From the NCBI RefSeq assembly GCF_030813115.1, contig NZ_JAUSTY010000006.1, forward strand, positions 186,001 to 250,000: 64,000 bases of DNA. The letters are read 5' to 3'. This DNA is from Bacillus horti. GTDB taxonomy: Bacteria; Bacillota; Bacilli; Caldalkalibacillales; JCM-10596. A model generated the notes under the pieces. It saw only the letters and a program-made list of their open reading frames with translations. It was not told the origin of the DNA and did not search any database. The position numbers and the translations under genes are program-made. This document shows positions 34,379-43,070 of the stretch, in pieces (within the stretch, counting starts at the first letter, position 1; every line of letters starts with the position of its first letter).

Positions 34379-34410
34379 AAAAAGAATCGTACGTAAGCAC
34401 GATTCTTTTT
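34379..34410 (-). terminator. Terminator of the FMN reductase gene
   Basis: AAAAAGAATCGT / ACGATTCTTTTT with 8-nt loop, 120 bp past the FMN reductase stop and 107 bp before cotJA. It has T-rich ends on both strands. Confidence 0.8.
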
Positions 34411-34530
34411 AGGTTCTTTATTCTTTCAAAAACAACGAACCTAATCAAAGCTAGATCATTTATATTCTTATCTTATGTCATCATGTAGTTTTAGAATTAT
34501 TCTTCTATGTCATCAAAATGTTTTCTTCAA

Positions 34531-35064
34531 TTAACGAAGAGTTTTTAATGCAGTGCTCCAAGCTACAACTTGGTCCAACATTAGATTAATGTTAGCTAAA
34601 TGTAAATCAGCCGGTTTGAAAGTTGAGAAATTCTCGAAATCTGTAAATAGTGAAAGTGTTGGATGAGTACGTACATCGGCAATTTGGATTTCTCCTAAAA
34701 TACCACGCAAATGCTCAGCAGCACGTGCACCGCCTGTAGAACCATAGCTCACAATTCCCGCAGCTTTGTTTGCCCATTCATCACGAGCTAAATCAATCGC
34801 GTTCTTTAGAACTCCAGAAATACTGTGGTTATACTCAGGTGTAACAAAGACAAAACCATCTACACCATTTAACGCGTCAGACCACGCTTTAATTTGTTCT
34901 TCTCCACCAGGCTCTCCTAAGAATGGTAGCTTAAACTCAGCAAGATCAATGATCTCATATTCTGCATCATTTCTCTTATCTGCAATTTCCTTTACCCACT
35001 GCCCAACCTGTGGACTTACTCTCCCTGGACGCGTACTTCCCAAGATAATCCCTATTCTTAACAC
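34531..35064 (-). CDS. NAD(P)H-dependent FMN reductase/quinone reductase
   Basis: 177 residues; GGAGGATGTAAGGTGTT precedes the ATG. FMN phosphate-binding GSTRPGRVSPQVG (residues ~9-21) and the isoalloxazine loop VTPEYNHSISGVLKNAID are diagnostic of the flavodoxin-like NADPH:FMN reductase (ChrR/YhdA/azoreductase) family. It reduces quinones, chromate or azo compounds two electrons at a time. The 297-bp region before xerS (which faces away) contains TTTTGTA-TTATG-TACAAAA at ~35193-35211, possibly an operator. Confidence 0.88.
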   Translation of the reverse strand: MLRIGIILGSTRPGRVSPQVGQWVKEIADKRNDAEYEIIDLAEFKLPFLGEPGGEEQIKAWSDALNGVDGFVFVTPEYNHSISGVLKNAIDLARDEWANKAAGIVSYGSTGGARAAEHLRGILGEIQIADVRTHPTLSLFTDFENFSTFKPADLHLANINLMLDQVVAWSTALKTLR

Positions 35065-35360
35065 CTTACATCCTCCTCCATCTCATAAATTGATTTGAAT
35101 TTATCTCTAATTTGAGATATCTTCTACAATTAAAATATACTATCGTTTGTTTGTACGCAAGTATAATGCTTAACAACATTTCAATTTTGTATTATGTACA
35201 AAATACAATTTTTATACATAAATCTCATTATCTTTAATTTCATAAGTAATATTCCATTACTCTTTACAAGAACATATGTTCGATGTATAATTTAAATATC
35301 TTATCCTCCTCTACCCATTCCAGACATTATTTTTATCTTATAAGCGAGGTGACCTTCACA

Positions 35361-36446
35361 ATGAATATACTATGGAAAAAAGATTTAGAATCACTACAGA
35401 ATCAGATCCCTTCACTACCTTGGTATGTGGAAAAATTTATAGATCATAAGCTTGTAGATTTAGCCCCCTCTTCCCTTCTACTTTATGCGAGAGATTACCA
35501 AGAGTTCTTGACCTGGATGATTGCTGAAGGGCTTTCAGCTTCTCCCGCACCCAAGGATGTAACACTTAGCGACCTTGAGCAACTATATGTAGAAAACATA
35601 GATTCATATCAAGCCTTTTTACGAACTTTTAAAGCAAACTCTAGCGCTACACGAGAAAGAAAAATGGCTGCTCTTAAATCACTCTTCCACTATTTAAGCC
35701 AAATTGCCGAGGATGAGGATCACTACCCCCTTCTCAAACGAAATGTAATGGCTAAAATACGAATGAAAAAGAGAAGCAAGGATGAGATCATTCTTAGCAA
35801 GCTTGAAGGAAAAATTCTAGAGAGCGATAAAGAAATCTATGCCTTTCTAGACTTCATAAGGAACAAGTATATAACGGTTGTAGCAGATAATAAACAAGCT
35901 CTCTATTATTACAAAATCAATCAAATAAGAGATATTTCAATTATTAGCTTGATTCTATTTTCAGGGCTACGAGTGGCCGAGGTCACGAATCTGGATGTAA
36001 AAGACATTGACCTAGCCAAGAAAATTGCCTACGTCTATCGTAAGGGCTACGGCAGTGACAACTCAAAGCAAGCCGTATATTTTGCTGAGGAAGCAAAAGT
36101 CGAGCTAGAAAAATACTTAGAGATTCGTGAAAGTATATACACTCCAGATAGAGCAGAAGGATCTCTGTTTTTAGCTACTGCTCGTGGTCAAAAGCAAGGA
36201 AAAAGGATGTCTAAGCGTGCCGTACAGCAATTGGTTATTAAATATGCCCAAGCGTTTGGCAAACCACAGCTTACCGTCCATAAATTGCGTCATTCCTTCG
36301 CCACTAGCTACTATCTTCATAATGATATATATAAAACATCTAGGCAGCTTGGGCATAAAAGTACAGACTCTACACAAATCTATGCCATGCTTAGTGATAA
36401 AACGATGGCCAAGGCAATAGATTTTAAGAAAGTGAACAGAGAATAA
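35361..36446 (+). CDS. xerS: Tyrosine recombinase XerS
   Basis: 361 residues from ATG 35361 (GCGAGGTGACC upstream); the frame reaches back to 35283 but that ATG has no ribosome site. The N-terminal SAM-like domain (SLLLYARDYQEFLTWM... NSSATRERKMAALKSLFHYL) and catalytic domain are complete: Arg in FSGLRVAEV, Lys in VYRKGYGSD, HKLRHSFAT (His and Arg), LGHKSTDSTQIY (His, Tyr). XerS is the single-recombinase dimer-resolution enzyme first known from streptococci and also found in Bacillales. It lies 3.7 kb from the dif candidate. Confidence 0.92.
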   Translation: MNILWKKDLESLQNQIPSLPWYVEKFIDHKLVDLAPSSLLLYARDYQEFLTWMIAEGLSASPAPKDVTLSDLEQLYVENIDSYQAFLRTFKANSSATRERKMAALKSLFHYLSQIAEDEDHYPLLKRNVMAKIRMKKRSKDEIILSKLEGKILESDKEIYAFLDFIRNKYITVVADNKQALYYYKINQIRDISIISLILFSGLRVAEVTNLDVKDIDLAKKIAYVYRKGYGSDNSKQAVYFAEEAKVELEKYLEIRESIYTPDRAEGSLFLATARGQKQGKRMSKRAVQQLVIKYAQAFGKPQLTVHKLRHSFATSYYLHNDIYKTSRQLGHKSTDSTQIYAMLSDKTMAKAIDFKKVNRE

Positions 36447-36579
36447 TGTCAAATATGGACTCGTCTAAAATATTATCTATAAATGAACAATGGAGTCAAA
36501 ATATAAATAAGACCATAGAGAGACTTAAAGATGTCATCACTATGGTCCTCACCAAGTTTGTAAATTTACAATTAATACT

Positions 36580-37050
36580 TTATTCTTCTGGTATACGAAC
36601 GATCTGTTTCGTAGGAACATTAAGCCTATTCCAAAGATTTACCGTCGCAATTCCTGTAATTAGTGTAGCCAATCCCTCCTCCGTATAGTGCTTTGTTGCT
36701 TCGTTGTAAACTTCATCTGGAACTGGATTTATACGATCATTTATTCGAGTAGCTGCCTCACTAAGAGCAAGTACAGCTCTTTCTGCCTCATTAAAGTAAG
36801 GTGTTTCTCTCCAGGCAGCTACAGCAAATAATCTTGTTTCCGTTTCACCTGCAGCTATCGCATTTTTGGAATGAAGTTCTACACATACACTGTCTCCATT
36901 GATTTGGCTTGCACGTAAATAGCAAAGAAAAAGTGTACGTGCTGGTACATTGTTTTTTTCTGCAGATGCAAATAAAGCTTTACCTAGATCTTGCAGGGAT
37001 TCCATCACTTGAGGTACGATCATAACGGGACTTTTCATTCTTGATTGCAT
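36580..37050 (-). CDS. Carboxymuconolactone decarboxylase-like (AhpD fold) protein
   Basis: 156 residues; AAGGAGTG lies upstream of ATG 37050. LFLCYLRASQINGDSVCVELHSKNAIAAGETETRLFAVAAWRETPYFNEAERAVLALSEAATRIND is the CMD/AhpD core. In place of the usual CxxC only the second Cys is kept (DSVC...H), so the disulfide reductase chemistry of AhpD is unlikely. COE proteins (carboxymuconolactone decarboxylase, oxidoreductase or epimerase) accompany ECF41 sigma factors; this gene is divergent from one and has an ECF41-type promoter. Confidence 0.88.
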   Translation of the reverse strand: MQSRMKSPVMIVPQVMESLQDLGKALFASAEKNNVPARTLFLCYLRASQINGDSVCVELHSKNAIAAGETETRLFAVAAWRETPYFNEAERAVLALSEAATRINDRINPVPDEVYNEATKHYTEEGLATLITGIATVNLWNRLNVPTKQIVRIPEE

Positions 37051-37109
37051 ATGAAAACACTCCTTATATTTTTCAATTTGAACCTAACTATTAGGCCCTT
37101 CACTATTAA

Positions 37110-37137
37110 GACGTATCTAGATAAACCGAATGTGACA
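37110..37137 (-). promoter_or_regulatory. ECF41-type promoter of the CMD gene
   Basis: On the - strand TGTCACA (37137-37131), 17 bp, then CGTC (37113-37110), matching the published ECF41 consensus TGTCACA-N16/17-CGTC. About 60 bp upstream of the start codon. Confidence 0.8.
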
Positions 37138-37168
37138 AAGATCGAAAAAGTAATAGCTTTTGGTTTTA

Positions 37169-37195
37169 TGTCACATTACACTAGGATTATTCGTC
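37169..37195 (+). promoter_or_regulatory. ECF41-type promoter of the sigma factor gene
   Basis: TGTCACA (37169-37175), 16 bp, then CGTC (37192-37195), again the ECF41 consensus, 46 bp before the sigma start. Implies positive autoregulation. Confidence 0.8.
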
Positions 37196-37240
37196 ATTAT
37201 TTATATAGGTATATTTATTTAATAAAGGAGAATTGGGATA

Positions 37241-38107
37241 ATGAGTAGTCCTGAAACGTTGGCAGAACAATTTGAATCTAATAGGGAACATCTTAAATCC
37301 GTCGCCTATCGTATGCTTGGTTCACTGAGTGAAGCAGATGATGCTGTACAAGAGACTTGGTTACGCCTTAATCGTTCAGGTACAGACCAAATTGAGAACC
37401 TTCGCGCGTGGCTGACAACAGTAGTTTCGAGAATATGTCTGGATACATTACGCTCCAGAAAAATAAAGCGGGAGGAATCATTAGAAGCTCATTTTACTGA
37501 TACCTTTGAGAGCTATGATGCAGAAAGCAGTCCTGAAGCTGAAGCTCTACTAGCTGATTCTGTTGGAGTAGCCTTGCTTGTAGTACTTGATCACTTAAAG
37601 CCTTCAGAACGTATCACATTCGTCCTTCACGATATATTTTCTATCCCCTTTAATAAAATTGCTTCTATTCTAGGGAAATCTGAGATAGCAACAAGGAAAA
37701 TAGCAAGCAGGGCGCGTCGACGAGTACATGGCGCAGACACTAGGAAAGCCTCTGATTTTGAGCATAAACACGAGCTTGTGGACGCCTTCTTAACGGCTGC
37801 CCGTAAAGGGGATTTTGATCGATTATTGGATGTACTGCATCCAAACGTTGTCCTTAGAGATGATCGCCAAACAGGTACGATCAGAACCACTAAAGGTGCA
37901 AAAGCTCTTGCGAATCAAGTCATAGGACGCGCACAGGCTGCACAGATTGCGCTTATAAATGGATCAATTGGAGTCATAGCTGCCCCTTATGGAAAATTGC
38001 TGTACAGTATTCAATTTAAAATGACAAAAGAAAAAATTACTGAAATAGACTTAATCTCCTCTCCGACTAGATTAAAAGAGCTTGAGATAGAAGTTGTAAA
38101 TCTATGA
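37241..38107 (+). CDS. ECF41-family RNA polymerase sigma factor
   Basis: 288 residues; AAGGAGAATTGGGATA precedes the ATG. Sigma2 (~10-75): ESNREHLKSVAYRMLGSLSEADDAVQETWLRLNR; Sigma4 (~115-165): LKPSERITFVLHDIFSIPFNKIASILGKSEIATRKIASRARRRVH. The C-terminal ~110 residues are a SnoaL-like domain (HELVDAFLTAARKGDFDRLLDVLHPNVVLRDD), which in ECF41 factors replaces an anti-sigma and controls activity. No anti-sigma gene is nearby. Divergent from its expected COE target. Confidence 0.95.
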   Translation: MSSPETLAEQFESNREHLKSVAYRMLGSLSEADDAVQETWLRLNRSGTDQIENLRAWLTTVVSRICLDTLRSRKIKREESLEAHFTDTFESYDAESSPEAEALLADSVGVALLVVLDHLKPSERITFVLHDIFSIPFNKIASILGKSEIATRKIASRARRRVHGADTRKASDFEHKHELVDAFLTAARKGDFDRLLDVLHPNVVLRDDRQTGTIRTTKGAKALANQVIGRAQAAQIALINGSIGVIAAPYGKLLYSIQFKMTKEKITEIDLISSPTRLKELEIEVVNL

Positions 38108-38158
38108 GTCGTAGATCTATGAAAGGATGTAGTTTACGTTCCTATTTATTTCTTCAAA

Positions 38159-38204
38159 AAAAGTGCTTGGAAAGGGATATTAATCCTTCTTTCCAAGCGC
38201 TTTT
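38159..38204. terminator. Bidirectional terminator between sigma factor and thiY
   Basis: 16-bp stem AAAAGTGCTTGGAAAG / CTTTCCAAGCGCTTTT (one G-U pair) with 14-nt loop; A/T runs on both sides. Confidence 0.88.
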
Positions 38205-38266
38205 AATCTGTTCACTCTGTAATTACTATTATGAGTAAACCAACATAGAATAGAACATACTTATTT

Positions 38267-39256
38267 TCAGTTTATGTTTATAAAAAACTCTTCTGCCTCA
38301 GGAGAAGTAGTGATTAACCCCGCCTCATACATCCAGTCTCGTACTTCCTCCCATGAACTGATCTGTTGTGAACCAAACGCCTCACCTTCTCCAGTCATTT
38401 TAGGTAAAAGAATTGACATACTCTCCTTTTCTACCTCTTCAATAAGCGGGAAATTGGTTTGATCCTGATTGCTAAGCAGAATAGAAAGGGCTTCATCTGG
38501 ATTTTGCTGCATAAATTCAAAGCCTTTTCGTGCAGCTCTCCAAAACGCCTCAATGCCTTCCCGCTCTTCCTCCCATGTATTTTCACTAGTCACTAATACA
38601 ATTTCATTGTAGGCAGGAACACCGAAATCAGTTGGGTTAAAATAACGAGTTTCATACCCCTCGTGGCGAAGCACTGGAACCTCATGATTAATATACGCAC
38701 CAATAACGGCATCAACATTGTTAGTTACCATAGATGAACCTAGTTCAAATCCCACATCAATCATATCAACAGCGTCTGGATCTCCTCCATCATGACTAAT
38801 CATGGTATGCATTAATGCCTCGTTAAGTGGAATTCCAGGGTAGCCTAGCTTCAATCCTTCTAAATCCTTTGGCGATTGGATCGGACTATCCTCTAATAAC
38901 ACAATATGATTTAACGGGGAACGCACAATAGATGCAATAGCTTTAACAGGTACATTCTCATTTGCACGTGCCATAATGACATCAGGCTGATAATACAGAC
39001 CAAGTGTTATACGATCTGCAGCTACTAAATTTAATGGGTCCGTAGGATTAGTTGGAAACTGAATAGATACATTGACACCTTCTTCTTCAAAATACCCTTT
39101 TTCCTCCGCTACATATAGATAGCTATGAACGGCATTTGGATACCAATCTAACATAATGCTTACTTCATGATTATCACTAGAGCTACCTGTTTGTGAACAT
39201 GCAGCTAATACTAAACTCATAAGTAAAAGTAAACCCAATTTCAAGCTCTTTTTCAT
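38267..39256 (-). CDS. thiY: ABC transporter substrate-binding lipoprotein (ThiY, pyrimidine precursor)
   Basis: 329 residues from ATG 39256, chosen because GGAGGAAG stands just before it. Lipobox LVLAAC. NMT1/THI5-like solute-binding fold (SIMLDWYPNAVHSYLYVAEEKGYFEEEGVNVSIQFP, LYYQPDVIMARANENVPVKAIASIVRSPLNHIV), the ThiY type. It binds N-formyl-4-amino-5-aminomethyl-2-methylpyrimidine or a related thiamin breakdown product outside the cell. It overlaps the thiX stop by ATGA and is last in the operon, ending at the shared terminator. Confidence 0.92.
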   Translation of the reverse strand: MKKSLKLGLLLLMSLVLAACSQTGSSSDNHEVSIMLDWYPNAVHSYLYVAEEKGYFEEEGVNVSIQFPTNPTDPLNLVAADRITLGLYYQPDVIMARANENVPVKAIASIVRSPLNHIVLLEDSPIQSPKDLEGLKLGYPGIPLNEALMHTMISHDGGDPDAVDMIDVGFELGSSMVTNNVDAVIGAYINHEVPVLRHEGYETRYFNPTDFGVPAYNEIVLVTSENTWEEEREGIEAFWRAARKGFEFMQQNPDEALSILLSNQDQTNFPLIEEVEKESMSILLPKMTGEGEAFGSQQISSWEEVRDWMYEAGLITTSPEAEEFFININ

Positions 39257-40008
39257 TTCGTCTTCCTCCATTTTAGAACAACGGCTTCTATTTTTGATAC
39301 AGCTAAAAACAAAATAATTCCTAGTACAGATAATAATAGGATTGGAGCAAATACAGCAGGTCCATCAAATTGGGTCATCATTCTTCTACTAAAGTATCCT
39401 AGACCCGATTGAGCGCCTAACCACTCACCAATTGCTGCTCCAATAACACTCAACGTAACGGCAACCTTTAAACCTGAAAAAAAGTGTGGCAACGCAGAAG
39501 GAACACTCAGCTTCAGAAAAATATCCTTTGGACGAGCTCCCATCGTTAAGAGTAATTCCTTATACTCCTTACTGACAGAACGAAAACCATCATACGTATT
39601 CACCGCAATAGGAAAAAATGTAATAAGTACGGTAACCGCTACCTTCGCCCATATTGAATAACCGAACCATAAGACAAAGATTGGTGCTAAAGCAATAATT
39701 GGGATTGTTTGCGAAGCAATAACCACCGGATAAAATGTACTTCTAGCCCAGCCTTTTAGTGACATTAACGCAGCTAACCCTACTCCAAAAATTAGAGAAA
39801 TGAGTAAGCCAATTGAAACAATAAGTAATGTGGACGGTAAATGATGGAGCAGTAAAACCTCTTTTAGCTCCCATAACCGAATTAAAATTTGCACAGGGGA
39901 CGGAATAATAAACTTTTTGTCATAGATTCGTGCCCATATCTCCCAGATCACCAATAAAACGAGGACAAAACTCAGTGCAGCTCCATACTTTTTAATGACG
40001 TTCCTCAT
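39253..40008 (-). CDS. thiX: ABC transporter permease (ThiX)
   Basis: 251 residues with six hydrophobic segments and the BPD permease signature in TMGARPKDIFLKLSVPSALPHFFSGLKVAVTLSVIGAAIGEWLG (EAA motif). Partner of ThiY and ThiZ; start overlaps the thiZ stop by 4 bp. Confidence 0.92.
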   Translation of the reverse strand: MRNVIKKYGAALSFVLVLLVIWEIWARIYDKKFIIPSPVQILIRLWELKEVLLLHHLPSTLLIVSIGLLISLIFGVGLAALMSLKGWARSTFYPVVIASQTIPIIALAPIFVLWFGYSIWAKVAVTVLITFFPIAVNTYDGFRSVSKEYKELLLTMGARPKDIFLKLSVPSALPHFFSGLKVAVTLSVIGAAIGEWLGAQSGLGYFSRRMMTQFDGPAVFAPILLLSVLGIILFLAVSKIEAVVLKWRKTK

Positions 40009-40775
40009 TGACCATTGCCCCTTAGCTGCTGGATGAGTAGTTCCTTTAGAGCAATAACCTGACCTTGATTCAAATCACGTAATGTCCGTGGTCGATCAAG
40101 TGGAACCTGTACCTCCTGCAATTCTTTAATTGGCTTTTGTGTGCAGACCAATATACGATCAGATAAAAAGAGAGCCTCGTCTACATCGTGGGTGATAAAC
40201 AAGATCGTTTTCCCCCACCTTTCCCACTGCTGAATAAGCCATTCCTGCATAGAGAGACGAGTTATGGCATCTAAAGCACTGAAGGGCTCATCAAGAAGTA
40301 GAATAGGAGAACCACTTAGTACAGAACGTAAAAAGGAAACTCTCTGCCTCATCCCGCCAGAGAGTTCAGTTGGGTAACGGTGTTCTGTTCCTGCTAGCCC
40401 AAACTCATCAAGTAGGTCAAGCACCTTCCGTTTCGCTTCCTCCTTGCTAACTCCTTTTAACTCAAGGGGTAAGCAAGAGTTTTCCAAAATCGTCCTCCAA
40501 GGAAGAAGCAAGTCTTGCTGTGGCATATATCCGACTTGCCCCAACCGATCTTTTTTCCATTGACCAACCATGAGTATTTGCCCTTGTGAAGGCTGCTCTA
40601 GACCACTAATTAATCGAAACAAAGTCGTTTTCCCTGACCCACTCGGTCCGATTATGGAAACAAACTCTCCTTTTTCAATACTTAAACTTAGGGAATCTAG
40701 TAAATGACCTTGGCTTTCTACTACCCCTTCGTAGGAAAAATCAACATGCTCAAACTGCAAAACCGGTTTACTCAT
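40005..40775 (-). CDS. thiZ: ABC transporter ATP-binding protein (ThiZ)
   Basis: 256 residues: Walker A GPSGSGKTT, Q-loop YMPQQDLLLPW, signature LSGGMRQR, Walker B LLLDEPFSALD, H-loop ITHDVDEA. Nitrate/taurine-type ATPase; energises uptake with ThiX and ThiY. Overlaps the 3' end of tenA by 8 bp. Confidence 0.93.
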   Translation of the reverse strand: MSKPVLQFEHVDFSYEGVVESQGHLLDSLSLSIEKGEFVSIIGPSGSGKTTLFRLISGLEQPSQGQILMVGQWKKDRLGQVGYMPQQDLLLPWRTILENSCLPLELKGVSKEEAKRKVLDLLDEFGLAGTEHRYPTELSGGMRQRVSFLRSVLSGSPILLLDEPFSALDAITRLSMQEWLIQQWERWGKTILFITHDVDEALFLSDRILVCTQKPIKELQEVQVPLDRPRTLRDLNQGQVIALKELLIQQLRGNGQ

Positions 40776-41451
40776 CTACTTGCTCATCAGGCCACATCGT
40801 CTCATGGTAAGCCATATCCCAGAACATATACTCGTACCGAGTTGTATTTAAGAAGATTTCCTCCAATCGCTTCAGCTCTTTGGATGATTTACCCTCGGCC
40901 AAATCATCCAACAGCTCAATACACCAAGTGGCTAGCTCCCCAAACTCTTCAGAGCTATACATGCTAATCCACTCTCCATAAAATTCATGCTCAGCTGCAC
41001 CCGGAATTTGACTTAACTCCTTGCCAATCTCCCAATAGCTCCACATACATGGAAGCAGGGCAGCTACCAATTCTGCTAGAGTTCCATTTTGTGCAGAATG
41101 CAGCATATAGTGAGTGTAAGCAAGCGTAATAGGAGAAGGCTCTGCTTGTTCAAGCTCTTCCTCTGAGATATCAAATCTTTTCGCATACTGTCGATGTAAA
41201 GACATCTCTTCATTTAAAGTAGAATCTAATAGGGCTGCAAATTTCCCCATCGTTTTCGTATCCTCAGACTTAACGGCTCCAATGGCGAAAAGCTTAGCAT
41301 AGTCGATTAAATATAAATAATCCTGTACCATATAAAAGCGAAATTTTTCTCGATCTAATGTTCCATCTCCCATTCCAGTGACAAAGGGATGAGTATGATT
41401 TTTGCGCCAAATAGGCTGTAGCTTCTCATATAAACGTGCTGAAAATTTCAT
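40768..41451 (-). CDS. tenA: Aminopyrimidine aminohydrolase TenA (thiaminase II)
   Basis: 227 residues. The YHPFVTGMGDGTLDREKFRFYMVQDYLYLIDYAKLFAIGAVKS-like opening, LLPCMWSYWEIG with the active-site Cys near residue 136, and the final YEYMFWDMAY helix are diagnostic. TenA hydrolyses 4-amino-5-aminomethyl-2-methylpyrimidine to HMP. Here it follows ylmB after 13 bp, i.e. the order of the salvage reactions. Confidence 0.94.
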   Translation of the reverse strand: MKFSARLYEKLQPIWRKNHTHPFVTGMGDGTLDREKFRFYMVQDYLYLIDYAKLFAIGAVKSEDTKTMGKFAALLDSTLNEEMSLHRQYAKRFDISEEELEQAEPSPITLAYTHYMLHSAQNGTLAELVAALLPCMWSYWEIGKELSQIPGAAEHEFYGEWISMYSSEEFGELATWCIELLDDLAEGKSSKELKRLEEIFLNTTRYEYMFWDMAYHETMWPDEQVDE

Positions 41452-41464
41452 ATTAATAGCCTCC

Positions 41465-42742
41465 TTATTTTTTCGTATGTGTCCATGTATACATGAATAT
41501 TAAAATAACCTTCGTATAATCCACTAACTGCTGAATGGATACCTGTTCATTTACCGCATGTGCATTCCTTAGATCCCCTGGACCATAAATGGCTGCTGGA
41601 ATCTCTGCATGACCAAACCAGCCTCCATCCGTCACCGTTGCTGATACATCCTGAATCACAGGTGTCTTCAAAACTCCTTCATGAGTTTGAGCTAAAAGCT
41701 GAACAGCACGGTGAGCTGGATCTACCTCAAGAGCCGGAAAAATTTCACCGCGATCCTCAATCATGGAGGAGCCGCCCCATTCAAAAATCAATGGATTCTC
41801 TCTTAACCATGGATCTGCTTGGGCGACTAGCTGTAAATGACCTTCAATTTCTTTCATCACTTGCTCATGGGTCTCATCGGGATAGAAATGAACGGTAATC
41901 CACAGTCGACATTCATCTGCAATAAAGGCAGCATGCCTACCGCCTTCAATAACGGCAGGATTGATCGTATTGGCTCCAGCGGGACAACCAGGATAACTTT
42001 TCATGACTGCCCAATCACGCTCAAGCTCCTGTAGCCCAGCAATAACCTTCATCATTTTCTCAATAGTGCTTGCCCCTTTAAGCCCTCCACCGGCATGGAT
42101 CATATTTCTGCGTGTGGCATCGTGGAATGTCTGGCTACTTTTAAGCGTTACCCAGCCCGTGATGACTCCTCCCTGACCCTGAATATGAAGATCACTTGTA
42201 TCCACGACAAGAGCAAAATCAGCTGTATATCCCTTCTCACAGCAGGAAAGTGTTCCAGCCTCTCCAACCTCTTCTCCAACTACAGATTGAAAGGTCAAAT
42301 CTCCAGGCAATTCAATCCCAGCCTCCTGCAACAATTGAATGGCAAACAGAGCACCAGCTACGCCCCCCTTCATATCCGCAGTGCCTCTACCAATGACAAC
42401 CCCATCGCGAACAATCGGGGTAAAAGGATCACTTTCCCACACCTCATCCTCACTTACTTCAGCCACATCAATATGCCCATTAATGATTAGACTTTTATAG
42501 CTTGAAGAATCCCTCCCCTTCAGTTCACCTACCACATTTGAGTCGCCCGGATAGAGCTCCCATTGTTCCACATCAAAGCGCATACTCTTTAAATAATCTG
42601 CAATAAAAGCCTGAGCATCTCCAGTATTCCTAGCAGGCGGTGCTGGAGTTTTGAAACGTACAAGCTTCTCAAGCAAACTGATGAGCTCATCCTGACGATG
42701 ATCGACCTGCTCGACTAGCTGCTTTAACTGATCTTCGTTCAT
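41465..42742 (-). CDS. ylmB: M20 deacylase YlmB (formylaminopyrimidine deformylase)
   Basis: 425 residues; TAGGAGGTATATCTT precedes the ATG. M20 metallopeptidase motifs: GHIDVAE, GRGTADMKGGVAGALFA (metal Asp), VGEEVGEAGTLSCCEKG (general-base Glu), and the C-terminal His in ATVTDGGWFGHAEIPA... GDLRNAHAVNEQV. In Bacillus YlmB removes the formyl group from N-formyl-aminomethylpyrimidine, feeding TenA. It stands behind a TPP riboswitch. Family alone would allow other amidohydrolase roles; context makes the call strong. Confidence 0.92.
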   Translation of the reverse strand: MNEDQLKQLVEQVDHRQDELISLLEKLVRFKTPAPPARNTGDAQAFIADYLKSMRFDVEQWELYPGDSNVVGELKGRDSSSYKSLIINGHIDVAEVSEDEVWESDPFTPIVRDGVVIGRGTADMKGGVAGALFAIQLLQEAGIELPGDLTFQSVVGEEVGEAGTLSCCEKGYTADFALVVDTSDLHIQGQGGVITGWVTLKSSQTFHDATRRNMIHAGGGLKGASTIEKMMKVIAGLQELERDWAVMKSYPGCPAGANTINPAVIEGGRHAAFIADECRLWITVHFYPDETHEQVMKEIEGHLQLVAQADPWLRENPLIFEWGGSSMIEDRGEIFPALEVDPAHRAVQLLAQTHEGVLKTPVIQDVSATVTDGGWFGHAEIPAAIYGPGDLRNAHAVNEQVSIQQLVDYTKVILIFMYTWTHTKK

Positions 42743-42787
42743 AAGATATACCTCCTAACTATGTATAGCCTAAGCAAATGTGAACAA

Positions 42788-42820
42788 ACAAAAAACCACT
42801 TTCTAGTCAAAGAAAGCGGT
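42788..42820 (-). terminator. Riboswitch-controlled terminator before ylmB
   Basis: Between the TPP aptamer and ylmB, the - strand reads a stem ACCGCTTTC/GAAAGTGGT followed by TTTTTT. This is the expression platform: terminator formed when TPP is bound. Confidence 0.82.
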
Positions 42821-42847
42821 CTATTATCCAAAAAGAATATACGACAT

Positions 42848-42936
42848 TCATCCACTTCCCTTACGCTAGCATTACCTAGATCAGGTTCAAGGGTTAAGGT
42901 CATAGACCTCTCTCAGCTATTCGCACCCCTAGTGAT
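42848..42936 (-). promoter_or_regulatory. TPP (THI-box) riboswitch
   Basis: On the - strand the aptamer core is plain: GGGGTGC (42934-42928) near the 5' end, CTGAGAGAGG (42915-42906), and the downstream block ACCCTTGAACCTGATC then GGTAATGCTAGCGTAAGGGAAG. All conserved THI-box elements are in order. Controls ylmB-tenA-thiZXY by transcription termination. Confidence 0.96.
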
Positions 42937-43070
42937 TCCTATTTTATTCAATTGAAAACAATCTACTTAAGCTTATCACTTTGTCGGAAAATGATCAAAT
43001 CATTTCCGAGCATCTCTTCCCATAAAAACAACAATCCTTTACGCGAAACCCTTTCCACAAAGCCAACCAT

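Noticed and set aside
35193-35211. Inverted repeat TTTTGTA-TTATG-TACAAAA near xerS, considered as difSL.
   Set aside because: It lacks the 11-6-11 layout and the conserved difSL arms; more likely an operator of the FMN reductase gene.
36511-36547. GACCATAG/CTATGGTC pair after xerS.
   Set aside because: The 21-nt loop and absence of a T run do not support a terminator.
42985-43008. Hairpin CGGAAAATGAT/ATCATTTCCG between riboswitch and VOC gene.
   Set aside because: There is no T tract on either strand, so a terminator could not be supported.
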